DNA of 40,000 bases from Mesostigma viride. Lineage: Eukaryota > Streptophyta > Mesostigmatophyceae > Mesostigmatales > Mesostigmataceae. Below the pieces are notes generated by a model. The model was not told where the DNA came from, did no database searches, and worked only from the letters and a program-made list of their open reading frames with translations. Numbering within the stretch: the first letter of the stretch is position 1; each line of letters starts with the position of its first letter. Shown piece by piece: positions 28,320 through 39,476 of this stretch. The stretch lies in NCBI GenBank assembly GCA_009746045.1, contig RPFO01000076.1, positions 768,114 through 808,113 on the forward strand, in the 5' to 3' direction. Position numbers and translations under genes: made by a program.

Positions 28320-29880
28320 ATGAGTCGGGCTTTTAATGCTCGCACACTAGCCTGTCAGACGGTTAGGGCGTTAAACTGGATGGGGGGGGGGGGGGGGGGG
28401 GCGAGCCCGCCTGCTGTAGACTCAGCCCGTGTGCCCGGGCCTCTGCAGCAGGCGGCCCTAGATGGGATCGATGATGCTTGCAGGTCCTTTGTCCGCCGGA
28501 ACGGTGGTTCCGTAGCGGCAATGGCAGGATCTGTAGTGGATGGGGGTGAATATGCTGAAGGAGCCCCTTACGAACCGTTAGTGGCCGCACGCTTGGCCTT
28601 GCCTGGTCCGGGGGAAGGTGGCCAAGTGGATGTGCTGAACTTACTACCCCCCTCTTGGGTAGCAATTTTGAATGATGAGAGTAGGATGGTACGGACGCTG
28701 AGCCCAGCAGAGCGGATCTTGCAGAAGTCGATGCGGATCTCGCGGGGGTGTAGCATGGAGGAGTTCGCGCGGGTTTGCACGGTGTGTGTGGAGAGGGGGA
28801 TTTTGGGTGGATTTTTTGAGGAGGAGCCGCCTATGGTGAACGGTACTTTTGGGGTCGGAAAGCCCGACGGCCGTATTCGGCTGATTGTGGACAACCGGCG
28901 TGGCAACATGCCACTACCAGATCCTATGCCCGCTTTTTTACCACATCTTGGCGTGATTTGCGATTTGCCCACGCGCGCTAGGGAGGATGTTTTTGGGGGC
29001 GTATCAGATTTGGATTCGTACTACAACAGACTCCGCCTGCCAGTTTGGATGCGGCGGTACATACTGTGCGTGGATGCCAGTGTGGTCGGATCTGGTTGGC
29101 CTGGGTGGGGCTCGTTGGAAGGTGTGGCCGTGGATGTTGTGCTGGCCAATGGGAAACAAGCTGGCCGTCGCCGTGGCCCAGTGTGTGCATCAGTCTGTGT
29201 TGTACCGCTGTGGCCCCAAGCCGCCGTTGCAGGCTAGTCGTGGGCTGAGCATCAACATGTCCGCGCTGATCCTGGTGGCGGAGGCCAACGAGGCGGGGGA
29301 GACCGTCCGGCTGAGGCTGGAGGAGGACCCTGCTGCGCCCTTGGCGCCCTCACCGTGCTTCAAATCTCGGCAGGATCTGGAAGGTATGCATGCTGTGACG
29401 ATCGATGACCTCCATTTCACCCACTGTGCGTCGGTGGATGGGGTGAATCAGCAGCTTGATCGTGTTCAGGCTGCCTTAGTACGCCGCTGTTGGGCTGGTG
29501 CAGAAGTCTGACAAGGTGGTACGGGCGACAGCAGAGCAGACTGGTGTGCAGGCGGTGGGGGTCATTCACCAAAGAGATGGTGACGTGGTGCCTGTTCCTG
29601 TCAGAGCGTGTGGTGGCAGTTATCGCTGCTACTCATAGAATCTTAGATCGCGGGTTTACATACTACCGCGAACTTAGTTCTGTGCTTGGGAAGTGGGTGT
29701 GGATGCATCTGCTGTGCCGCCCCATGCTTTCGGTGTGGTCTGAGACGTACCGGCTGCTAGCAGCCATGAATGCCTCCCTGCCTGGGCGCCGCTGGCGCCT
29801 CCCTGCGGGGGCCCGCCAGGAGCTTCAGGCGGCGATCGACCTGGCCCCCTTTTTGAGGGCGGCCAGGGCCCGGCCCCTTT
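28320..29880 (+). pseudogene. Reverse transcriptase region of the retroelement, frame-damaged
   Basis: The frame opens before 28320, with ATG at 28320 as the likely start (MSRAFNARTL). RT signatures appear in order: GTFGVGKPDGRIRLIVDNRR (fingers), VSDLDSYYNRLRLPVWMRRY (motif A, in the style DLxxYYxRL), then after a frame change near 29100 WPMGNKLAVAVAQCVHQ, and TIDDLHF with IDD at 29401-29409 (motif C). A further frame change near 29500 leads to a connection segment (VLGKWVWMHLLCRPMLSVWS) that ends at the copia insertion. A 20-base G run (28382-28401) lies in the N-terminal part. The frame changes could be decay or sequencing errors. Confidence 0.6.
28382..28401 (+). repeat. Homopolymer of 20 G
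   Basis: It lies inside the RT ORF, where it would encode poly-Gly. Such runs are prone to length errors in sequencing, so the local frame is not reliable. Confidence 0.95.
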
Positions 29881-30576
29881 AGTTAACGTTTTTATAAACG
29901 CGATGTTTAGGGATATGGTTGCAATGCAGCAATGTGTGAATATGGTTGGAAACGGAGCTTTGTTAAATTGGATAATGTTACAGCGCTCACACACTTGAGG
30001 CTTGTACACGAGTTTGCCAAGTCAAGGCAACACACGTGAGGCGGGCTCGCAAGAGATCTGCCCAAATGGCGCTGGCCTATTCTTTATATACTTGTGTACT
30101 GTGCTCTGCTAGTCCTGAGCAGCCTAAGGCCTGCTCAGTAATAACACTCCCGGTACAGTATTCACTACCTGTACAGCGCCCAGTTCCTATACAGTAGGTC
30201 TGCCATACAGGCACAGTGACCACAGAGCACAGTCCACAGTGACTATTGCATCTGCACCTAGAAGTCCAGGACTAAACCTGCGGTACCAACAGACCACAGG
30301 TTAAGGTTCCTATTTCCTGCGTAGGACGTATTAATCCAATACCGTCGTAGGTTCAGCACCTAATTCCTGTCAGCCCAGGAATAACTGTCGACCCCATATG
30401 TCGTCGGCAAATATTCACGTCCGACTTAGACGAACAGCTGGCTCGCGCTCGCGCGCGACCGGGAAGTCGGAACGCCATAACTTTCTTGATACTTGTCGGA
30501 ATGAACTCGTTCCGGTGCCGCTGGAATCGCAGAGATATGCCGAATCAGGAACACGCCAATGCGCTTGGCGTTAACT
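29881..30576 (-). repeat. 3' LTR of copia copy 2
   Basis: 696 bp. In plus-strand reading it starts AGTTAACG and ends CGTTAACT. The polypurine tract lies just inside at 30577-30594. Confidence 0.92.
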
Positions 30577-31331
30577 CCAATCCTTTCTTTTCTTGAGCTG
30601 TAGCAGCTCACACAAGTCCACATACAAACACACACAACAATGGGTACTGGACATCCTCCCCGACTACAAGTCATAACCCGCTGGGCATGACAGTCAGCTT
30701 GGATTCCTTATTATATGTACATAGCACCCATACTGGTTCAGGAGCACAAACAAATTACAATGAGTCCCTATCCCTTCACGGGAGGCTCGTTGTGTTACCC
30801 ATGTACAAGAGGTTGGCCAACTGTGGCAGCCCATAGGTGTTCAGCTAAGAACTTGAGAAGTATATGTACAACCTTCAGGACCTTAGTAGGCGAAACCCCA
30901 CAGATCACCCACAACAGCTCATCAGAAAACATTGCTGACCCCCAGACGGGAGTCGGCGCCGGTCTGCTGCCCCTTATCGAACCAGACACAACATCTACGC
31001 GAAGCACATGCAAAACACAAGCTCCTATACTCATTCCAACCGTGGAAAATCAGGGGACCTGTCGCCACCTCACCAGCATGGTGGATGGGTCAGCCAGTCC
31101 GTGAAACTCCGCCTTAAGACGGCACCAGGGAATCGAACCCCGCCCACAAACCACAGATCTGGGGAAACCTCAGACTGAGATGAAAACCCCAGATAGACAT
31201 CTCTCCATCAGAGACAATGTCAGACATTCCCACACCAGAGACATGTCTCACCCCTCAAGGTGTGCTCAGGATTATGTACAATCAAGCTCCCAGCCTGATA
31301 TCCAGAGACTTAAGCACCCAGCTCTCAGCTT

Positions 31332-34300
31332 TTAGACAGATAGACCGACTTGACAGTCAGCATTCATGAGCTTCCTCAGTACATTGTACTGGGCTGGGGC
31401 CTTGTGTGGCAGCTTGGTCAATGCATCAGCAGCAGGTTCTCCTCGCCAGGGATATGCTTCAAGTCAACCAAACTGGCCAACTCCTTCAGCAACAAATAAT
31501 CCAGGTCCCGGCTTCTGGCCAGCTGCTTGTGAACAAACTGGACCATACCCATGCTGTCTGTTAGCAACAACGTCTCCATCTGCAAGGTCCAAGGGGTAAC
31601 TGAAGCCAGCTCCAGCATTAACTCCTTTATGTACAAGCTGGACTGGATCCCCTCGCATATGGCCCTGCATTCTGCCACATCTGAACTGATACAGACCCTC
31701 TTCTGCAGTCTGCTGTACCAGCTGAACAAACTTGCCCTGCTCTGATAAAAAGCAAACAGAGCAGCAGATCTCCCCCTGACCTTGGTAACCTGGCGAGCAT
31801 CCATGGAACTGTCAACAAAGATCTCCAAGGTGATAGGCTGGGCAAAGTCAATCCCAGACAAAATCAGATCAGGGGTACTCTCCACCAATCGGGCTATGAC
31901 TCGAGGCTTCTCATCCTCAAGCACCTCATCAGGCATTCTGCTATGGACCATCAAAGACGGACCACAGATGCTGGCAAACCAGGCCCACATGCCTCTCAAC
32001 TCAGGTCCTGCAGCCTGGGTGATCTTCTCTGGCAAGGCCTTCACAATGGTCTGTTTATAATCTCCTCCAGCCTGAAGCCTGATACTCCACTCCCCATCCC
32101 TCCTGAACAGGGTAGCCTGCATTCCACAGAACACTACAGGCTTGTTGGGCTCCTGCCACAGCTCCTTGCCCAGTGAAAACTTGCCACTGATGACAGGAAT
32201 AAACTTCTTCAGCCAGGTCGTGGGGGCTAGCAAATGCAGATCATCTCCATGCAAACTAGCATACACTGGCAGACCCTCCCATTGGGCCAGCAGCAAACAG
32301 GGATCAACTGAAGACACTCTCAAGCCACACTCACTGATCAGAGCTTCCTGCAGCGTGAGTCTCCAGATGATTGGGCTCGACCTGAGTCCTTCCAGGCCCT
32401 TCAGAATAACCAGGAATTGTTGATGCAGCTCCAGCTTCCAGATGGCAGGCACCTCAACACAGTAAGGCTCATCCTGCTTCCACACCCTCCTGGCCACTTC
32501 TGGATCAGATTTTAAAAATGCCCTCTTGAAGTCCAGCAGCACTGATGACATAGCTGCTCCCCTGTTCAGCAACCCCACGTAGAGACATAGCAAAATTCTC
32601 CATGTGTCGTGTAACATCCCTGGCGTGTACAGCTCCTCTCCTGGCAGACTCCCCGTGCCGTGATACTCATTCAGGACAGGCCTGACATGGGGCACTGATA
32701 CCTCATCCACAACCTTCCTCTTCAGCACAAATCTCAAAGCAAGCTTCCTTGATGCTGGGGGACGTCTGTCTGTTGGTGCAGCACACTCAAACTGCAACCA
32801 CTCCTCCAATGCCTTGGAGAAGGCGAGCTTCCAAGCCTCAAACAAAGTAGGCGAGCTCATCTCTTGGACTAGCTGGTCATATGTCAAAGGAGAGTGTGCA
32901 GCAAGGCTCCTGTGAGTTATGCCAATACTGCTGGGGTGCAACACAGCTGGAATCACCAAACTGGCTGCTGGGGGCACCTCCCCTTCATCCCATTTTACAC
33001 CCTTGACCGGCTTGGCCCTGCACCTGACTGGAAATGTTGTCCTGAAATTTTCTAGGGGAATCATCCCCCAGCCATCTCTTCTCAGAGCTGTAGCTCTGAT
33101 AGAAATCCCAGGATTGCCCAGAAAATTCTGACCCAAAATCACAGGGCCATCATAGTCCTCTAGGACAAGGAAGGTCACATCCACACCCATGACAGGGGCA
33201 GTAACCTCTCCCAACACCCTTAGATGCGTCCTACCACTGAAATCAGACACCCAGGGGCAACTTGGTTCTCCGACCAGCAGTTCTCCTGTATGCTGAGGTC
33301 CCATGACAGAAACCTGTGCATTGGTATCTATCTCCATGGCAGCTACCTCAGGTTCATCCAACTGGACAAGCTTGGACACCTTAGGCTCCTTCTTGGCTCT
33401 TTGCAAAGCCTGTACAATATCTGATAGACGCACACCCCTAGGCCTGGTGTCGGGCCGTTCCGGAGGTGCAGCCTGTCCGCCTGCTTGCCCAACCACCGTA
33501 TGTGAAGGTACCCCAGGGGCCGGGCCAGGGTCACCCTGAGGGCTCGATACAGCTGTAGCACCCTGATCAGGAAGCTCCACGTCACCCCCGCCTTGTACAC
33601 CAACGGGCACCTGGAAGAGGTCTCCTTGATTACCTCCCCGGGGACGGATCTTTGACCAGGACAGACGGTGCACTGCTTGGGAGCCATCAATGGCCACCCA
33701 GCACTTATGGCCAGCGGCTTCTACTTGGGTCACCACCCCATCATGCCAGCTGCCACGTTTCCCTGGAAAGCTTGGCTCCTTCCACACAACAACCTGTTGT
33801 CCAACGTTAGGTTCTAGGACACTCCAGCCCTTGTCTTTCTGCCTCAGCTTGAGGAACTTGGCCTCTAGCTTCTCCTTCCATGCCTGCTCAGCATCAGCTG
33901 GCAGCATCCTGGTGTGCAGCATAAGAGGATTGATGGCAATGTCACCAAAGAACATGGGAGTCCTGAGGTTCAGCCTATCCTCCACAGAACGTAGCCATGC
34001 AGATGTCACAATGGCAGATGACGTCCTTGGAATTCTCTCTACCAGCAGCACAGTCTTGATCTCCTGGATGGCTCTCTCCACCACCCCTTGCTGGCCGTGG
34101 CTCTCCCTGGGTGTAATCAGCAACTCTGGAAACTCTGGCAGGTTCTCACAGCACTCAAACTGAATGTCACACTGCAACAACTCCAACCCAGGGTACCTGC
34201 TCCTTGTCAACTTCAGAGCAGCAATTAATGTAGGCTTCTCCATGTCAGGCAGGATCTCTAGGGTCCATTACAATTCGTTCAAGTGGCCCGCCGGAGCGGC

Positions 34301-35714
34301 TGTACAATTTTTCCCAGTGAGCGCGCTGCCAAGTGTACTTGTGGGCAAATTTTTAGGTGCCCCGTCACTTCGAGGTACTAAAAATTAGGCTACGGTACGA
34401 ATTCAGCGAATTTCAGCGAATTTTCAGTCGAACCAAAGGAAGTGACGCCAACTACCAAAAAGTTTCCGTTACGAATTTTCAGCCCAACACTCGCGCAAAA
34501 TGAAGTGACGGCAACTACCAAAACGTTTCCGTTACGAATTTTCACTCCCACACGTTTGCACAAAAGGAAGTGACGGCAACTACCAAAAAGTTTCCGTTAC
34601 GAATTTTCAGTCCCACACTTCGCGCAAATTTTAGTAGGGCTGCACGCGAGCTACCTTTCAAAATTTTGCGCTAGTATGGAACGCATTTCATTCGTCTGGA
34701 GGAACGCTGCCCGCCAACTACCCCCGTTCAGAAAGTTCCGCCGAAATTTACCCGAGATTTGGAAATCTGAACGTCCGCGCAAATTTTAGTAGGGCTGCAC
34801 GCAAGCTACCTTTCAAAATTTTGCGCAAGTATGGAACGCAATTCATTCGTCCGGAGGAATGCTGCTCGTCAACTGCCCCCGTTCAGAAAGTTGCGCCGAA
34901 CTTTACTTGAGATTTGGAAATCTGAACGTGCGGTTGGAGTTTCGCGTGGAAACCCAAGTTCCCAAGTAATTCACCAATGACGCGCTTCGAACACTTGTCC
35001 GCTAAAACCTAAGCAGCCGCTCCGGCTGGCCACTTAAACGAAACTTGATGTTGTACTTGGTATATCTATCCACTGCCACCAGCAGCTTCAAACCCCTGAT
35101 TCTCTGAATATCTACCTGCACATGGCCTGGCTGCAAAATAGGAGTCCTGGCATGAGACTGCTTGGGCTTTCTAGCAACTAGCCTGCACTTGCAAGCTTGA
35201 GCAACCTGTTGGCAGATGGAGTACAACTCACTTCCTCCCAGCCGTCTAGCAACTTGCAAAGACTGAGCTGCATGGCCAAACATGGTATGCAACCTTGAGG
35301 CAATGTCATACAAGAGAGAAAATCTTTTATTGTCATTATTAGCACTCAAGGTATGTACAGATCCCTTATGTACAGGAGGCACCAGGGTCGTGCCTGTCAG
35401 ACTGTCTCCAGCCCTGTCCTCATCCTGACCATCCTGTGCCAGTCCTGCACGGTCAGAATGCTTCTGACATCCACCTGGGTCCACAGCACCAGGTCCTACC
35501 TCAGGCTCAGCACCGCCATGGCGGGCACGTTGGCGAGTAACCACTGCAGCTACAGCTCAGGCATACTCTCTGTGGTAACCAAGCTTGCCCCATCGTGTCC
35601 AATAGGCTCTGTCACTAGAGCATGGGGCTGCCCCTCACTGCCGTCACTAGCAGCTACATTACACACCCCTGGGGGCACCCTCCAGGGTTCAGGGATGTGT
35701 GCAGGCTCAAGTCA
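31332..35714 (-). pseudogene. pol: Pol of copia copy 2, interrupted and frameshifted
   Basis: Nearly identical to copy 1 pol, with the same domain order. DTN lies at 33328-33320 and GDD at 32248-32240, both as in copy 1. A 2-bp gain near 35553 breaks the N-terminal frame, a 785-bp DNA element interrupts the integrase core (34266-35050) between the first and second catalytic Asp, and a 2-bp gain near 31432 removes the last RNase H residues (ADALTK region). The long remaining frame (31418-34243) is otherwise open. The protein cannot be made intact from this copy. Confidence 0.85.
34266..35050. mobile_element. Nonautonomous DNA element (MITE) in pol of copy 2
   Basis: The interrupted site in copy 1 (AGGGTC next to TTGTAC, minus-strand view) shows the insert is exactly 785 bp. 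Its ends form an imperfect inverted repeat of about 37 bp sharing AAGTGGCC and GCCGGAGCGGCTG. No target duplication is visible. Inside are about three copies of a 64-bp unit beginning GAAGTGACGGCAACTACC (34439-34630) and two copies of a 155-bp unit (from 34621 and 34776). No ORF. Confidence 0.75.
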
Positions 35715-36893
35715 ATGATCAGCAGCCTTGCCCTTGCCCTTATCCTGGGATGGACCAGCCTTCTCCTTGCTGCCACCCTGAGCTGGCTTGCTCTGACCTT
35801 CCTGCCTCAGGTACGAAGGACACTCATTCCTGAAGTGACCCTTCCCTTGGCAGAAATAACATTCCACCTGACTGATGTCCCGTGAGGTCCCACTGCTGGG
35901 CCCAGCCTTGGGAGGACCACCCACCCTCTTGAAGTCAAACTGGGACTGTGGATGTCCCGACTTCGGAGGCGTCCCCCGTCCAGCCATTCTGCCACGCCCC
36001 CTCCTGGACCTTCCTCGACCCCTAGAAAGAGGTCTCAGGCCCCCTCGAGGACGCTGGGCCCCCGTGGCCCGATCCCCTCATGGACTTAACTGCAGGTTCA
36101 GCTGCCTCCTCGTCCCCTTGACGCGGGCGCTTACCACCTACATACTTGCCGCTGAAACACTCGTACAGCTGGTCTGTCATCGCAGCCCAGCCATGGACTT
36201 GTCGCATGTGGATGGTCACATTGTCCATCGTGACAGGATCCAGCTGCAGCGACTTGAGAAAGTCGCCCATGGCCATCCGATCTGCAACGAAGAACCCTTT
36301 GGCCATGGCGTCCTCCCTCAGCTTGACAAAGTCTTCAAAGGCGTGGACCACTAGCTGCCCCTTGATGGGCTTGTAGTCCAGGTACTCTTGCTTCAGGTGA
36401 GAACCATCTATGGTCCTCTTATCACTCAGGAACACCCTGAGTCGCGTCATAAACGCCGCCCAGGTGTCCCCCGCTGTGTGTCGCTCCCGAACAAACTTGA
36501 ACAGCCGCCTCGCCGACTGCCTTATGTAGGCACTAGACGCCAGGATGCGAAGCTTGTCACCGGTGTAGATGTCCGTGTACAAGTTCATGTCCTCTAACAT
36601 CCTCTCAGCGTCCCGGGGCTGCCAATTGTCCTTGATGGACTGAAACTGGCCTAGCACCGCGTACCCCTCAGCCACGGTCGGCCGCCTAGGTGCCGCTTGA
36701 TCTGCAGCTGGCGCGTTCTGACCGCCCTGAGATCCTTGGCTCTGATCATCTGCCAGCGCAGCCTGGTCTCCCAGCGCCTGGCCGTCACCGCGTCCATCGC
36801 GTCCATCGCGTCCATCGCGTCCATCCATCCCAGCGCCGCGCCGCTGAAAGCCCATATACCGCGCGCTCGTTGGTCAATAGCTCCCTCACTCAT
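35712..36893 (-). pseudogene. gag: Gag of copia copy 2, frameshifted
   Basis: Homologous to the gag at 15907-17094. It begins MSEGAIDQR at 36893, shifts by two bases near 36850, runs through the capsid-like domain, and shifts by one base near 36025 (an extra T in the region after GPETS). The final part keeps the CCHC knuckle (CYFCQGKGHFRNEC) and ends with the same UGA (35714-35712) before pol. The Gly/Asp/Arg repeat is shorter than in copy 1. Confidence 0.85.
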
Positions 36894-36962
36894 GATGGCC
36901 TCTGTTCAGATCTGCTACAGCCAGCCAAGTGGCCAAGCAGCAATTAAAGCAATATAAGCTAC

Positions 36963-37711
36963 TAGGGTTGGGTCCACGAGTACTAAGTCCACGAGTACAA
37001 AAGGCGAGTACCGAGTAGTGAGTACTACTCACTACTCGGTACTCGCTTTTTTTTTGGAGCCCGAGTACTACTCGTTACTCGTACTCGCCTACTTTTTTGA
37101 GCTCGAGTACTACTCGTTACTCGTACTCGCCTACTTTTTTTAGCACGAGTACTACTCGTTACTCGTACTCGCCTTCTTTTTCTGAGCCCGAGTAGTACTC
37201 GGTACTCGTACTCGCCGACTTTTTTAAGCCTGAGTAGTACTCGGTACTCGTACTCGCTGCCCAAAATCCAGCGTGGACCCAACCCTAGTGCTGCCGGCCA
37301 TTAATATTTGTTGTCTCTTTTCATAAAGTATTGTTATTTTCAGAAAGTATATATATATTTGGCCCGTTACTTCATAGTTTTTTTTGTAAATTTTAGGGAA
37401 ATTATATCAGCCAATAGTATCGCAGGTACTCGAGTACTACTCGAGTACTACTCGTTACTCGTACTCGCCTTCTTTTTCTGAGCCCGAGTAGTACTCGGTA
37501 CTCGTACTCACCTACTTTTTTGAGCTCGAGTACTACTCGCTACTCGTACTCGCCGGCTTTTTCTGAGCCCGAGTAGTACTCGGTACTCGTACTCGCCTTC
37601 TTTTTCTGAGCCCGAGTAGTACTCGGTACTCGTACTCGCCGACTTTTTTTAGCCTGAGTAGTACTCGGTACTCGTACTCGCTGCCCAAAATCCAGCGTGG
37701 ACCCAACCCTA
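36963..37711. mobile_element. hAT-type nonautonomous element with GAGTAC arrays
   Basis: Its ends are TAGGGTTGGGTCCACG and the exact reverse complement, with an 8-bp target duplication TAAGCTAC at 36955-36962 and 37712-37719. Copy 1 has the empty site with a single TAAGCTAC. The interior is two arrays of about 60-bp units built from CGAGTACTACTCG-like palindromes and T runs, separated by an AT-rich spacer (about 37290-37425). An extra internal copy of the right terminus lies at 37272-37287, so it looks like a composite or tandemly enlarged element. Confidence 0.85.
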
Positions 37712-37756
37712 TAAGCTACTGAACAAGAAAGGAAAATGACAAGTGTTACCACTCAA

Positions 37757-38680
37757 TCAAGACCAGTGACCACGGTCACCCGCAGGCGCTTCCTGGTTCT
37801 CTTTGTCGCTGTCACTGTCGCTGTCGCTCACAACGATAAGCTCTGGCACCCTGCTACCCGCTGCGCCGTCGTCGGCCCGCTGTCGGCCCGCGATGACAGT
37901 GTCGTCACCGTTAGTGTAGTAGACAGGTGACAACCCGTCGTTAACACCCCGCGGATTGTATCTTGGCACCTCGCGGTCGCCAAGCTCCTCGTCGCCTAGA
38001 CCAGCGACCCCCACAGCTCCCACCTCAAGGTCACTGTCGTAACCAAGAGGGGCGAACTCTTCCCAACGCGTCACACGAACGCGAAGAGGTTGGGGCAGTT
38101 CCTGAAAAGGAACTCTTCCTCGCTCCGGAATCCTGCCGACTCGTGCCGCACGCTGACCTCCGGTGATGGCTTCCGCAGCCGCCTCGACCTCTGCCAGCCG
38201 CCTGTAGCGCTCCGCCCCGCGTCGCTCACGTCGAACTGGTCCCGCTGCAACTCCCTCGTCGCCGATTACGCCTGCGAATGTACGTTGTACACCCGCACCC
38301 GCTGCTGCCTGCACGAACTCGTGTCGCACCGCACCTGCTGGCTCCGCAGCTTCTTCTCGCCTGGCCGCCAACTCCGCCCGCACCCGCTCAACTAAGGCTG
38401 TAATCACAGTCTGGATCCCGACCAAACCGTGCAGCTCTTGCTCGATGTCGTCGACGCTCCGGTGCTCCGGAATGACGATGGTTCGGACGTGCTGCAGAAT
38501 GCGCTCCCAATCCTCGACCTGGTCGTCGACGAATTGCACAAAGTTGCGATTAACAGGTGGACGATCTGCAAGCAATAAAGATAAATCTCGAACCACACGA
38601 CGCAATTCAGGCGAAATTGAACCACCAGCAGACTGCCGAGGAAACCGGAAATTCTGCTGCCTTTGTTCTTCCTGCACCAT
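37757..38680 (-). CDS. Accessory ORF (ORF0) of copia copy 2, intact
   Basis: A 307-residue ORF between the 5' LTR and gag, starting MVQEEQRQQNFRF. The N-terminal half is predicted mostly helical and charged (VDDQVEDWERILQHVRTIVI; VERVRAELAARREEAAEPA). The middle holds TFAGVIGDEGVAAG and an Arg/Ala/Glu-rich segment. The C-terminal half carries LRVRVTRWEEFAPLGYDSDL, VPRYNPRG and SPVYYTNGDD, and ends with ELIVVSDSDSDSDKENQ, a good match to a phospho-regulated SUMO-interacting motif. No enzyme motif and no zinc finger are seen. The family-wide presence upstream of gag suggests a real element protein, possibly one acting in the host nucleus; the role is unknown. Confidence 0.65.
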   Translation of the reverse strand: MVQEEQRQQNFRFPRQSAGGSISPELRRVVRDLSLLLADRPPVNRNFVQFVDDQVEDWERILQHVRTIVIPEHRSVDDIEQELHGLVGIQTVITALVERVRAELAARREEAAEPAGAVRHEFVQAAAGAGVQRTFAGVIGDEGVAAGPVRRERRGAERYRRLAEVEAAAEAITGGQRAARVGRIPERGRVPFQELPQPLRVRVTRWEEFAPLGYDSDLEVGAVGVAGLGDEELGDREVPRYNPRGVNDGLSPVYYTNGDDTVIAGRQRADDGAAGSRVPELIVVSDSDSDSDKENQEAPAGDRGHWS

Positions 38681-38773
38681 TCACCACCGGACGAGCTTCT
38701 CGCGTCGTCAACGCTGCACGCAGCAAACAGCAACGACCCTCCTGGCCGTTCCGTCGAGACTGCTTGTAATTTG

Positions 38774-39471
38774 AGTTTACGTTTTTATAAACGCAATGTT
38801 TAGGGATATGGTTGCAATGCAGCAATGTGTGAATATGGTTGGAAACGGAGCTTTGTTAAATTGTATAGGCTTACAGCGCTCACACACTTGAGGCTTGTAC
38901 ACGAGTTTGCCAAGTCAAGGCAACACACGTGAGGCGGGCTCGCAAGAGATCTGCCCAAATGGCACTGGCCTATTCTTTATATACTTGTGCACTGTGCTTT
39001 GCTAGTCCTGAGCAGCCTAAGAGGCCTGCTCAGTAATAACACTCCCGGTACAGTATTCACTACCTGTACAGCGCCCAGTTCCTATACAGTAGGTCTGCCA
39101 TACAGGCACAGTGACCACAGAGCACAGTCCACAGTGACTATTGCATCTGCACCTAGAAGTCCAGGACTAAACCTGCGGTACCAACAGACCACAGGTTAAG
39201 GTTCCTATTTCCTGCGTAGGACGTATTAATCGAATACCGTCGTAGGTTCAGCACCTAATTCCTGTCAGCCCAGGAATTACTGTCGACCCCATATGTCGTC
39301 GGCAAATATTCACGTCCGACTTAGAAGAACAGCCGGCTCGCGCTCGCGCGCGACCGGGAAGTCGGAACGCCATAACTTTCTTGATACTTGTCGGAATGAA
39401 CTCGTTCCGGTGCCGCTGGAATCGCAGAGATATGCCAAATCAGGAACACGCCAATGCGCTTGGCGTTAACT
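38774..39471 (-). repeat. 5' LTR of copia copy 2
   Basis: 698 bp. It differs from 29881-30576 at a modest number of positions; one is in the inner terminus (AGTTTACG in place of AGTTAACG). The bases just inside on the minus strand are CAAATTACAAGCAGTC, close to copy 1. Confidence 0.92.
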
Positions 39472-39476
39472 CCTTT

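Larger units (their letters stand above)
29881..39471 (-). mobile_element. Ty1/copia-type LTR retrotransposon, copy 2
   Basis: A second member of the family seen at 14107-22190, in reverse orientation, 9591 bp long because two DNA elements are inserted in it. The target duplication is CCTTT (29876-29880 and 39472-39476). Removing the element and one CCTTT restores an open RNase H frame. Relative to copy 1, frameshifts affect gag (two places), the start of pol and the end of pol, while ORF0 is intact. The orientation is opposite to the host retroelement. Confidence 0.93.

Noticed and set aside
29490-29882. Independent 130-codon gene before copia copy 2
   Set aside because: It is the connection segment of the RT/RNase H protein, and its stop codon is created by the first bases of the inserted LTR.
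30795-34163. Many 60-160 codon ORFs on the plus strand across copy 2
   Set aside because: They are antisense shadows of copia gag/pol; the same shadows occur opposite copy 1.
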